The notes under the pieces are model-generated. The model ran no database searches. It saw only the letters and a list, made by a program, of their open reading frames with translations, and was not told the DNA's origin. The position numbers and the translations under genes are program-made. From Halosimplex aquaticum (lineage in GTDB: Archaea; Halobacteriota; Halobacteria; Halobacteriales; Haloarculaceae): a stretch of DNA of 64,000 nt. This document shows positions 28,056 through 35,940 of this stretch, piece by piece. The stretch is from positions 806,001-870,000 of the forward strand of contig NZ_CP118158.1 in the NCBI RefSeq assembly GCF_028747785.1, given 5' to 3'. The stretch's first letter is position 1. The number at the start of each line of letters is the position of its first letter.

Positions 28056-31000
28056 CAGGAACTAACGACAAACTTCGCAGTTTGTTCCTGACGATGCTGA
28101 TGGTAACGTCCGTCTTCGCGACTACCATCGCATTCGCAGGGACAGCCGCTGCGGCTAACACCGACCCTGGTCTCTCTACCGCACAGGAACGAGAGAACGG
28201 GAACGGTGACATCGTACTGAATTTCAACCAAACTGTCGCACAGGCAGACGGTAGCACGCTGGACACCTCGAACTTCAGCGTCTTCGTCCGCCAGGCCGGT
28301 ACCGGTGACTACGTTGAGTACAACGGTACCACCAACACGACGTACATCAACAACAACGATGACGTCGAGAGTCTGTCCGGCCCCATCAGCTACGAGGACA
28401 GCGGAACCCGAGTCGTCCTCGACGGTAGCAACAACTGGGGCGACCTGAGCCCGGCTGACGAGGTCATCGTCGACGTCGGCAACGGGACGCAGATCCACTC
28501 CGTGATCTCCGGCAGCGTCTCGACCGGCAACGAGATCGGTAACGTGACGGTCGAGACGGCCGCCGCTCAGATCTCGCAGACTGACCCCGATAACAGCAAC
28601 CGTCAGTCCGCCGAGCGTATCTACCAGGGTACGCAGATCAGCTTCGTCGCGTCTGGTGACAACGAGGAGATCCTCCTCCGCAACGTCGAGACCGGCGAGA
28701 TCGTCCTCGACGGTTCCACCGGCGAGTTCAGCAACTCCATCGTCTTCGACAGTGCCCGACTGGAGTCCGGCACCACCTACCGCCTCATCTTCGACGAGAG
28801 CGGTAACACTGGCGGCGCCACTGGCACTACCTCGAAGTTCTTCAACGTGACGTCGCTCCGTATGTCGGCCTCGCTGGCCGAAGACGGGACGATGTTCGAG
28901 CACAACCAGGACGCCAAGATCACCGTCAGTGGCAGTTCGATCCGCGGTGACTCGCCCGTCGCGATCACGGTCGACGGTCCGACCATGCAGCACGAGCGAG
29001 TCAGCTTCAACAACCGCGGTAACTTCGAAGAGACGTTCAACTACCAGACCGACCTCGACGCCGGTGACTACGAGGTCACCGTGACCGACGTCCGTACCGG
29101 CGCTCAGGTCAAAGCCGGCGAGTTCTCGGTCGACGAGTTCCCGACGGCTGACTCCGCCTCGTTCGGTGGCGGTGTCTTCGAGGAAGAGCGCGGTGACGTG
29201 GTCGAGATCCCGGTCAACCTGCAGAACAGCGCCGAGGGCGCCCAGGCGACGGTCGCCATCGGTAGCAAGAGCGAGACCAACTACGTGACGAACGTGACGG
29301 TTGCCGACGAGGACGGCGACGGCGAGGTCGTCCTCGAGTGGAACACGTACATGTCCGGCACGGGCGTCTCTGACCGTATCTTCACGGCTCAGGGCGCTGA
29401 CAACGTGACCGCGTTCAGCGGCGAGTCTGGTGACTTCATCCAGGATCTCCGCAACGCCACGATCGAATACTACAGCGACGACGACAACCCCGACTTCCCC
29501 AGCAACTGGGACAACGGTAACGACAACGAGTGGGACGCTGGAGACCTGCCGGTCAACAGTACCCGCTACGCCAGCATCGCGACGATCGACGCCGCGTCGT
29601 ACGACCTGGCAGTCGTCGCCAACGACGAAGACGACAACCTGACTGACTACAACTTCACCAACGTCGACGAGGATGACGTTGGTGCGGTGTCGATCAACTC
29701 CCGTTCGACCGAGAGCTCGACCGTCTGGGTCGCGCCCGCGGGCAAGACGGGACAGGTCGACCTCTCGTTCATCGACGAGAACACTGACAACACCGAGGAT
29801 GACATCGACGGCAACCTCACCCAGTCCGACCGCGCGACCAACGGTGAACTGATCGTTCACCAGGTCTCCGCCTCGGGTCTGGAGGGTATCCTCGCGAACC
29901 GTACGGACTCGGAGACGAACGTCACGCAGGCGTTCCTCAACGAGGAGTCGCACTACAACGCGGACAACGAACTGGCCGCGTTCAACGCGACCTTCCAGGA
30001 AGAGAACGTCGGTCCGAACCGTGACCGCCGTACCTTCGAGCTCAACACGGACAACACGGAAGTCATTCCGGACTACCAGAACGACACGTACTACATCGCC
30101 GTGAAGCTCGGCGGTGTCGACGAGAGCAAGCTCAAGGACACCGACAAGTGGGGCGCGTACTTCGGCTTCGAAGAGTACGGCTCCATCGGGCCGGTCCTCG
30201 GCGGTGACGGTGGCGGCACCGTCAGCTCCGAATGGACCTACTACGACGCTTCGGCGTCGCTGAACACGAACGCCCAGGACGAGGTTGTCATCCGCAACCA
30301 GGCCGGCCAGACCCTCCGCGGCGACACGAACGTCGCTCCGGGGACGAAGCTCGGCCTGCGCGTCAACAGCCAGTCCGACTCCAGCCCGTTCCTGACCACG
30401 CTGAACACCCACGTCTCCGCGGACCGCACGTTCGCGGCGACCGGTGACTTCAGCGAGCGCGGTGCGGGCATCAACTTCACCGTTGCCGTCCGCCGCGGTG
30501 GCGACCGCATCGGTGGCCCGTACGACGGCCGCATCCTCGCCGAGCCGACCGGCTCGGTCTCCTTCAGTGACCAGTCGGTCGCCGAGGAGAACCAGGAAGT
30601 CCGCATCGAGTCCGTCACGCTGTCGGACGGTGGCTTCGTCGCCATCCACTCGGGCAGCGCCAGCGGCGACGTGATCGGCACCAGCCGCTACCTCGAAGCC
30701 GGCACGCACTCGAACGTGCGCGTCGACCTCGACACGCCGGTCAACGAGACGACCACCCTGGTCGCGATGCCGCACCTCGACGACAACTCGAACAACCTCT
30801 ACGACTTCCCGCAGGCCGACGCGCCGTACTCGGTCAACGGCTCCGCCGTGACCGACAGCGCGGAAGTCACCGTCGGCGACGTCACGCCGACCCCGACCGC
30901 CACGCCGACCCCGACGGCGACCCCGACCCCGACGCCGACCGCGACGGCGACGCCGACCGCAACGGCGACGCCGACCGCGACGGCGACGGCGACGGCGACC

Positions 31001-31144
31001 CCGACGGAAGGTGACGGTGGCGACGGCAGCGACGGCGAAACGCCTTCGCCGACCACCACGGGCGACGGGCCCGGCTTCGGTGTCGCTGTCTCGCTCATCG
31101 CCCTGCTCGCTGCTGCGCTCCTCACGGCGCGCCGCCGCGACTAA
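28052..31144 (+). CDS. csg: S-layer glycoprotein (PGF-CTERM)
   Basis: This 1030-aa secreted surface protein has a Sec signal with the haloarchaeal S-layer start ('MTGTNDKLRSLFLTML...IAFAGTAAAA', cleavage after about residue 34). An acidic ectodomain follows with about twenty N-x-S/T sequons, then a Thr-Pro/Ala-Thr linker (about residues 945-990) for O-glycans, and the C-terminal 'GPGFGVAVSLIALLAAALLTARRRD' with the PGF motif, one helix and Arg tail (read in parts). Codon use differs from its neighbours, with many GGT Gly and GGT-ending preferences, as expected for a very highly expressed gene. The protein is exported, N-glycosylated, processed by archaeosortase and forms the cell wall. Confidence 0.95.
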   Translation: MTGTNDKLRSLFLTMLMVTSVFATTIAFAGTAAAANTDPGLSTAQERENGNGDIVLNFNQTVAQADGSTLDTSNFSVFVRQAGTGDYVEYNGTTNTTYINNNDDVESLSGPISYEDSGTRVVLDGSNNWGDLSPADEVIVDVGNGTQIHSVISGSVSTGNEIGNVTVETAAAQISQTDPDNSNRQSAERIYQGTQISFVASGDNEEILLRNVETGEIVLDGSTGEFSNSIVFDSARLESGTTYRLIFDESGNTGGATGTTSKFFNVTSLRMSASLAEDGTMFEHNQDAKITVSGSSIRGDSPVAITVDGPTMQHERVSFNNRGNFEETFNYQTDLDAGDYEVTVTDVRTGAQVKAGEFSVDEFPTADSASFGGGVFEEERGDVVEIPVNLQNSAEGAQATVAIGSKSETNYVTNVTVADEDGDGEVVLEWNTYMSGTGVSDRIFTAQGADNVTAFSGESGDFIQDLRNATIEYYSDDDNPDFPSNWDNGNDNEWDAGDLPVNSTRYASIATIDAASYDLAVVANDEDDNLTDYNFTNVDEDDVGAVSINSRSTESSTVWVAPAGKTGQVDLSFIDENTDNTEDDIDGNLTQSDRATNGELIVHQVSASGLEGILANRTDSETNVTQAFLNEESHYNADNELAAFNATFQEENVGPNRDRRTFELNTDNTEVIPDYQNDTYYIAVKLGGVDESKLKDTDKWGAYFGFEEYGSIGPVLGGDGGGTVSSEWTYYDASASLNTNAQDEVVIRNQAGQTLRGDTNVAPGTKLGLRVNSQSDSSPFLTTLNTHVSADRTFAATGDFSERGAGINFTVAVRRGGDRIGGPYDGRILAEPTGSVSFSDQSVAEENQEVRIESVTLSDGGFVAIHSGSASGDVIGTSRYLEAGTHSNVRVDLDTPVNETTTLVAMPHLDDNSNNLYDFPQADAPYSVNGSAVTDSAEVTVGDVTPTPTATPTPTATPTPTPTATATPTATATPTATATATATPTEGDGGDGSDGETPSPTTTGDGPGFGVAVSLIALLAAALLTARRRD
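30890..31008 (+). repeat. Low-complexity Thr/Pro/Ala codon repeat in the S-layer gene
   Basis: Reiterated accccgacg/gccacg/gcgacg units encode the Thr-Pro and Thr-Ala linker before the C-terminal anchor. The near-perfect 6- and 12-nt periodicity makes it prone to length variation by slippage. Confidence 0.7.
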
Positions 31145-31154
31145 GGCTGAACCA

Positions 31155-31192
31155 TCGGGCTGACGCCCGACCCGACTCACTCGATATTTTTT
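31155..31192 (+). terminator. Hairpin plus T-run after the S-layer gene
   Basis: tcgggc/gcccga (31155-31160 with 31165-31170) and the later 'atatttttt' form a terminator-like signal 11-48 nt after the S-layer stop. Confidence 0.55.
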
Positions 31193-31311
31193 CGACGCTA
31201 CCTCGATAGCGGCAGCTGTGCGGTGGTCCGTTTTCGATACTCGCTCGTGTGCGCCACGGGCACGTAACGACAAAGCATATAGCCGCGATCACAGTACGTG
31301 GGGACAGACAG

Positions 31312-32319
31312 ATGATCGACGGGCTACTCGCGGGACTGGAATGGGCCACGCAGTTCTCCGACCCGCTCGCGTGGCTGGTCCTCGCGGCGTTTCTCGTCAC
31401 CGCGGCGCTCGACTGGCACGGCGAGCGCGAACTGGCGCGATACGTCGGTGTCGGTGGCTGGGCGCTGTTCGGCGTCTTCTGGTTTAGCCTCGTCTATCAC
31501 TTCGCGTTCGTCCAGAAGAGCATCATCGAGGGGATCGGGGCGGTCGTCGCGGTCCCGGCGGCCTTCTACGTCGGGTACCTCCTCTGGAACGGCCGCGATT
31601 CGCTGCTCGTCCTCTCGCGAGCGGTGCTCCTGATGGGAGTGGTGTTCTTCCCGTTCGAGTCCATTCCCGTCCTCCGCCAGCTCCTCGTCGAGACCGTCAC
31701 GCGCCAGACGGAGTTCCTGATGGCGCTGACGGGACACCATCCGGAAGTCGCCAACGGGGCGCAACTCGACTTGCCGGGCGTCGACCCCGACCCGTACCGG
31801 AACACGTTCGTCTTCGTGAACGACCTACCGTACACCGGAGCCGAGGAGAGTCATCGGATCACGTATACGATCCTCATCGCCTGTACGGGTATCGGGAGCA
31901 TGTCGATATTCGCAGGGCTGATCGCGGCGGTGGACGCGCCGTGGCGCCGGAAGCTTCGCGCGCTGGCCGTTTCGCTGCCGGTTATCTACGTGCTCAACCT
32001 CTTCCGGAACGTCTTCATCGGGGTGACGTTCGGCGAGCAGTACCTCCACGTGTTCCCGGACCTGGTGTTGACGGTCTTCGGGAGCGAGGAACTCCCGCGG
32101 GTGTCGTACTTCGTCGCAGACCGCATCATCGCCCAGAGCCTCTCGGTCGTGGCGCTCGTCGGTATCACGTACTTGGTCGTCCGGGAACTCCCGGAAGTGC
32201 TGGCGATAATCGAGGACCTGCTGTTCGTCGTAACGGGCTCGGAGTACGACCTCCGTGCGGCACTGGAAGTCCCGGCGGTCGCGGCAGACGGCGGTGAAGA
32301 GTCCCCCTCAGACGACTAG
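31312..32319 (+). CDS. artA: Archaeosortase A
   Basis: This 335-aa membrane protease/transpeptidase recognises PGF-CTERM signals and removes the C-terminal helix of surface proteins; in Haloferax the mature protein becomes lipid-linked. It has about nine helices, the catalytic Cys in 'ILIACTGIGSMS' (about residue 190), Arg in 'VLNLFRNVFIG' and the third conserved position in 'FVADRIIAQ'. Its substrate gene, csg, is immediately upstream. The ATG at 31312 is chosen because 'agcatatagc' about 33 nt upstream is the likely TATA box; a GTG at 31249 lies upstream of it. The 3' end overlaps dphB by 12 bp. Confidence 0.93.
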   Translation: MIDGLLAGLEWATQFSDPLAWLVLAAFLVTAALDWHGERELARYVGVGGWALFGVFWFSLVYHFAFVQKSIIEGIGAVVAVPAAFYVGYLLWNGRDSLLVLSRAVLLMGVVFFPFESIPVLRQLLVETVTRQTEFLMALTGHHPEVANGAQLDLPGVDPDPYRNTFVFVNDLPYTGAEESHRITYTILIACTGIGSMSIFAGLIAAVDAPWRRKLRALAVSLPVIYVLNLFRNVFIGVTFGEQYLHVFPDLVLTVFGSEELPRVSYFVADRIIAQSLSVVALVGITYLVVRELPEVLAIIEDLLFVVTGSEYDLRAALEVPAVAADGGEESPSDD

Positions 32320-33087
32320 TTCTTCGAGCGATTCGGTCGGCGCGTCGCCGAGTTCGGCGAGCGCGTCCCGCTCCATGAGGTGGAGGTCGCCTGGGATCAC
32401 GAGCAGGTGGAGCGGGTCGCCGAACGACCCCTCCGAAAGTGCGGAGAGTCGGCCGGCGCGGACGACGGGGTCGGGACTCCCGGCGCGGGCGACGACGACG
32501 GCGAGGACGTCGTCGTAGGCGGCTGCGAGGCGAGTCGCGGCCTCGTCGGCGCGCATGTAGTCGTCGTTCTCGGCGTCGATGTCGAGGAAGACCAGGGTGT
32601 GGAGACCGCGGTCGCGGTTGTCGTCGATCGTCTCGATGACGCTCCCGGGGAGCGCGTCCCCGGCGTGGGAGCGCTCGAACGGGAGCGTCGTCGCCTTGCC
32701 GAAGCGGTAGTTCTGCAGCCCGGTGAGCGCGCTCGCGGCGGCCTGGGCGGTCGTCCCGTGGACGACGCGGGTGTCGATACCTCGGTCGTGCGCACGCAGG
32801 CGGAGGTCCGTGTGGGTCGTCGAGATCATCGTGTCCCCGGCGGTGAGGAAGACGACGTCGGATTCGACGGCGTCGTCGAGGATATCGTCCGGCGTCTGCT
32901 CCACGCCGGCGCGGTCGCGTACCTCGATCTCGGTGTCGTGGTAGGTTTCGAGGTCGTCGACGGTCGCGCCGGCGAGCTTGCTGGTGTAGAACTCGGCGAC
33001 GACGCGGTCGGCCGACCGGATGGCGTCGCGACCGGCGACGGTGACCGAGCGCTCGTCGTAGAGCCCGAGTCCGACGAAAGTGAGCAT
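32308..33087 (-). CDS. dphB: Diphthine synthase
   Basis: This 259-aa SAM-dependent methyltransferase of the tetrapyrrole-methylase fold methylates the modified histidine of aEF-2 on the way to diphthamide. 'MLTFVGLGLYDERSVT', 'VVFLTAGDTMISTTHTDLRLRA' and 'GLQNYRFGKATTLPF' (read in parts) are diagnostic. It is convergent with artA, with a 12-bp 3' overlap. The upstream 'ggcttaatcc' box suggests a leaderless mRNA. Confidence 0.95.
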   Translation of the reverse strand: MLTFVGLGLYDERSVTVAGRDAIRSADRVVAEFYTSKLAGATVDDLETYHDTEIEVRDRAGVEQTPDDILDDAVESDVVFLTAGDTMISTTHTDLRLRAHDRGIDTRVVHGTTAQAAASALTGLQNYRFGKATTLPFERSHAGDALPGSVIETIDDNRDRGLHTLVFLDIDAENDDYMRADEAATRLAAAYDDVLAVVVARAGSPDPVVRAGRLSALSEGSFGDPLHLLVIPGDLHLMERDALAELGDAPTESLEELVV

Positions 33088-33210
33088 ACCAGAGGTCTCT
33101 CGCCGATCGGATTAAGCCCCCCGAAGCGACGGCACGGTCCGTCCGACCCGCTCGTCCCGTGTCCGGGCGGAAGCGTCAGGCTTACCGCTCGACGCCGACC
33201 TACCGGTGGT

Positions 33211-34197
33211 ATGGACGTCTCCTGCGTTCGGGTGCCGCGCGAAGACGGGGAAGCGACCCGTCGACGCCTCGCCGAGGCCGACCTGATCGCCGAGGACTAC
33301 GAGATCGAGGTCGCCGACGGTGCGCTGTTCATCCCCGTCACCGACGAGACCGCCGTCCCCGACGAGTTCGACGTCGTCGCCCGGGAGGTCGAACGCCGGG
33401 AGACCCAGGCGATGCCGGCGGACCTCCTCTCGTTCGACCCGACCTACGAGCGCCTCGGTGACGTGGTCATCGTCGACGAGGACGACCCCGACCGTGCGCA
33501 GGCACTCGCCGACGCTATCGTCGAGTCGGACTTGCCAGTGAAGACGGTCGTGAACCGCGCGTCGAAGGTCAAGGGGACCGAGCGGATCCGCGACTGGGAG
33601 GTCCTCGCCGGCGAGAGCACCGAGGCGGTCCACCGCGAGTACGGCTGTGAGTTCGCGCTCGACCTCGCGACGGTGTACTTCTCGCCGCGGCTCGCGACCG
33701 AACGCCACCGGGTCACTGAGCAGGTCGCCGAGGGCGAGCACTTCTTCGACATGTTCGCCGGCGTCGGGCCGTTCGTGATCCCCGCCGCGAAGCGCGGGGC
33801 GACGGCCGTCGGCGTCGACATCAACCGGGACGCCGTCGAGTACCTGCGCGAGAACGCCGAGCGCAACGGCGTCGCCGACCGCGTGACCGCGATCTGTGAC
33901 GACGTGCACGACGTCGCGGACGACTACGAGGGATGGGCGGACAGACTGGTGATGAACCTGCCCCACAGCGCCGACGAGTTCCTCGACGCGGCCGTCGCGC
34001 TCGCGGGCGACGACTGCGTCGTCCACTACTACGACATCCAGCACGAGGACGACCCCTTCGGACCCGGCGAGCGGGCGATCCGCGACGCGGCCGAACCGTC
34101 GTACGACGTGACTGTCGAGACGCGCCACACCGTCCGGTCGTACGCGCCCCACGAGGTGAACGTCTGTCTCGACGCCCGCCTAAAGCGGGCCGACTGA
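33211..34197 (+). CDS. trm5: tRNA (guanine(37)-N1)-methyltransferase Trm5
   Basis: This 328-aa class I methyltransferase makes m1G37 next to the anticodon and so prevents frameshifting. It has an N-terminal D1-like segment, 'TVVNRASKVKGTERIRDWEVLAG', then 'FALDLATVYFSPRLATER', the SAM-binding 'FFDMFAGVGPFVIPAAKRGA', and the catalytic 'NLPHSADEFL' with the conserved N-x-P-x-x. It is divergent from dphB. 'ggcttaccgc' about 30 nt upstream is the probable TATA, so the start is leaderless. Confidence 0.93.
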   Translation: MDVSCVRVPREDGEATRRRLAEADLIAEDYEIEVADGALFIPVTDETAVPDEFDVVAREVERRETQAMPADLLSFDPTYERLGDVVIVDEDDPDRAQALADAIVESDLPVKTVVNRASKVKGTERIRDWEVLAGESTEAVHREYGCEFALDLATVYFSPRLATERHRVTEQVAEGEHFFDMFAGVGPFVIPAAKRGATAVGVDINRDAVEYLRENAERNGVADRVTAICDDVHDVADDYEGWADRLVMNLPHSADEFLDAAVALAGDDCVVHYYDIQHEDDPFGPGERAIRDAAEPSYDVTVETRHTVRSYAPHEVNVCLDARLKRAD

Positions 34198-34224
34198 CGG
34201 CCGACGGGCGCCGGGACCGGGCGG

Positions 34225-34875
34225 TCACCCGGTGAACTCGTCGTGGCTAATGGCGCCGCGGTCGACGATCGCCTCACTGCTGGGCAGCTCCCCGTTCGGC
34301 GGCTGCCCCTCTGTCGCCGGGCCGCCCGGCTCGCCGACGACCAGCCGGCCGACCATCCCGAGCGCCGCGTGTGGGATGCAGAAGTAGTCGTACGTCCCCG
34401 TCTCCTGGAAGGTGTGTTCGAAGCTCGCGCCGGACTCGCTCAGGATGCCGCTGTTCCACGCTTCGGCTCCCTCGGGGATCCGGGTCACCGACGCGGCGTC
34501 GAGCGACTCGGCGTACGCCGTCGAGGAGTGGTCCCCCGACTCGTTGACCCAGGTGATCGTCTCCCCCGGCTCGACGTAGAGCCCCACCGGGGTGAAGTAG
34601 TAGTCGCTCCCGTCGGTCACCATCTCGATGGTGTTGGGCAGTTGGCTGGTCGTCCCGGCGGTCCGCCCCCCGGCGGTCTCCGTTTCGCCACCGCCCGCAG
34701 TGGTCTCCGGTTCGCCTTCGGCCGTGGGCGACGGCGACGGCGATTCCTCGCCGTCGGTGTCGGTCTCGTCGACGCCCGCACCGGGCGCGCCCTCGCAGCC
34801 GGCGAGTACGACCGAGAGGCCAGTCACCGTCGTCCCGACGGCGCCAAGGTAGGTTCGTCTGTTCATACCCACCAT
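34225..34875 (-). CDS. Halocyanin-like blue copper lipoprotein
   Basis: This 216-aa protein has a twin-arginine-type leader ('NRRTYLGAVG') and a lipobox 'VVLAGC' (Cys near residue 26). A Ser/Thr/Glu-rich linker follows, then a plastocyanin domain with copper ligands His in 'ESGDHSSTAY', then Cys and His in 'YFCIPHAALGM', with Met as the axial ligand. It is presumably a membrane-anchored electron carrier on the outer face. A short C-terminal tail after 'GRLVVGE' ends 'HDEFTG'. The ATG at 34875 is preferred because it forms TAATG with an upstream mini-ORF; 34866 is possible. Confidence 0.88.
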   Translation of the reverse strand: MVGMNRRTYLGAVGTTVTGLSVVLAGCEGAPGAGVDETDTDGEESPSPSPTAEGEPETTAGGGETETAGGRTAGTTSQLPNTIEMVTDGSDYYFTPVGLYVEPGETITWVNESGDHSSTAYAESLDAASVTRIPEGAEAWNSGILSESGASFEHTFQETGTYDYFCIPHAALGMVGRLVVGEPGGPATEGQPPNGELPSSEAIVDRGAISHDEFTG

Positions 34876-34910
34876 TAGCGGATGTGACGTTTGAGCGACC
34901 GGCTTGCCAT
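34875..34910 (-). other. Bridging mini-ORF (11 aa) ending in TAATG at the halocyanin start
   Basis: It lies in the 91-nt spacer after the 34967 gene. The ATG at 34910 leads to a TAA whose last base is the first base of the halocyanin ATG. Confidence 0.3.
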
Positions 34911-34966
34911 GTCTCGGGGCTGGTCACCGCGATCGGACGGCCGCCGGGTCGGCGGGCCGACCGCGC

Positions 34967-35320
34967 TCACGTCCCGGGTATCGCCAGGTCGACGAGCCAG
35001 GCCAGTACGCCGATGGCGAGGAGGAGGATCCCGATCCCGGAGGTCGCCGGCTCGGGGATGACGAACAGGACCGCGCCGGCGACGATCAGGGCGGTGATCA
35101 GTCCTTCGTCCCACCAACCGCCGTCGTCGTCGCCCCCGCGGTAAGACTCGCGGTCCGCTCGCTCGCCTGCCAAGGCGGGGTCGTCGGTGTCCGGGTCGCG
35201 GTAGTCGAGTCCCGGCGCCCACGCCGCGACGCTCCCCGCGGCGGACGGGACGAGCGTGGTTTCGTCGGCGTGTTCGTCGATGCGTTCCTCGGGGCTCTCG
35301 CGGGTGTCGGATCGGCGCAT
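34967..35320 (-). CDS. Small haloarchaeal membrane protein
   Basis: This 117-aa protein from the ATG at 35320 has about 75 acidic, soluble residues followed by two adjacent hydrophobic segments ('GLITALIVAGAVLFVIP' and 'GIGILLLAIGVLAWLVDLAIPGT'). This gives a small tail-anchored hairpin topology. I do not recognise the family. The longer in-frame reading upstream has no protein character. Confidence 0.6.
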   Translation of the reverse strand: MRRSDTRESPEERIDEHADETTLVPSAAGSVAAWAPGLDYRDPDTDDPALAGERADRESYRGGDDDGGWWDEGLITALIVAGAVLFVIPEPATSGIGILLLAIGVLAWLVDLAIPGT

Positions 35321-35531
35321 GTCGGTGATCGGGTCGCCAGACGGGAAGACCGAGTGACTGCAAAGACAGGGCGGACGGCACTGGCGGCCTGACCGAGTCC
35401 GGGAGGGTCTGCCAGAGTCGACCCGATTCGCAATCCTTATTGCGGTTATCGGCGGTACGATAAAGTGGAGCGACCGACCGCCGGCGTCCTGCGACGCAGT
35501 GCAGGACCGGGCACACGAGGTCACCGACTGT

Positions 35532-35606
35532 GCCGGTGTAGCTCAGACTGGCTAGAGCGAATCCTTCGTAAGGATTAGGCCGAGGGTTCAAATCCCTCCA
35601 CCGGCT
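35532..35606 (+). tRNA. trnT-CGT: tRNA-Thr (anticodon CGT)
   Basis: This is a complete 75-nt cloverleaf: acceptor GCCGGTG/CACCGGC, D-arm GCTC/GAGC, anticodon stem AATCC/GGATT around the loop TTCGTAA, and T-arm GAGGG TTCAAAT CCCTC, with discriminator T and no encoded CCA. The anticodon CGT reads ACG (Thr). There is no intron. A degenerate copy of its 3' end lies about 90 bp downstream. Confidence 0.95.
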
Positions 35607-35723
35607 TCCTGCGACGAACGGACGACGTGAGGAGCACAAGCCGGCGGATCTGAATCGGCGAAGAGCACTGGACCCTGGTTCAAGTGCTTCTCCCGGCTCT
35701 TTCTGTGACGGGCGACGTGAGGA
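35585..35723 (+). repeat. Imperfect duplication of the tRNA-Thr 3' end and flank
   Basis: Copy A (35585-35633) runs from GGTTCAA of the T-loop through CCGGCT to CGACGTGAGGA. Copy B (35677-35723) repeats GGTTCAA, CCGGCT, GACG and CGACGTGAGGA in the same order and spacing with scattered differences. tRNA 3' ends are common integration sites, so an old att scar is possible. Confidence 0.5.
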
Positions 35724-35940
35724 ACGGCGACTGACGGAGAGACACAGCAGGCGAGACGCGTAGCGGTGCGTGTAGTATTGCTGTGACACAGACAGTGGCT
35801 CTGTAGCCGGTTCTGTGTCGATTCCAGCGGGTCTCGGGTGATCGCCGTTGTCCTGACCGGAACAGGGCCAGTAATCGGGAACCAACAGCTAGCAACCACA
35901 CGAGTTATACGAGGCTGTGAAAAATCAGGTGATAGTGAAT
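35607..35940. other. Intergenic region after tRNA-Thr with a degenerate tRNA 3'-end copy
   Basis: No gene is supported. A block at 35677-35723 matches the tRNA T-arm/3' end and its downstream flank (see repeat entry). The right end carries a 'gagttatac' TATA box (about 35903-35911) for the next gene. Confidence 0.55.

Noticed and set aside
27923..31273. Antisense open frame of 1116 codons opposite the S-layer gene
   Set aside because: Its Arg/Val/Asp-rich composition is that of a GC-rich shadow frame. The sense strand has a signal peptide, sequons and a PGF-CTERM anchor.
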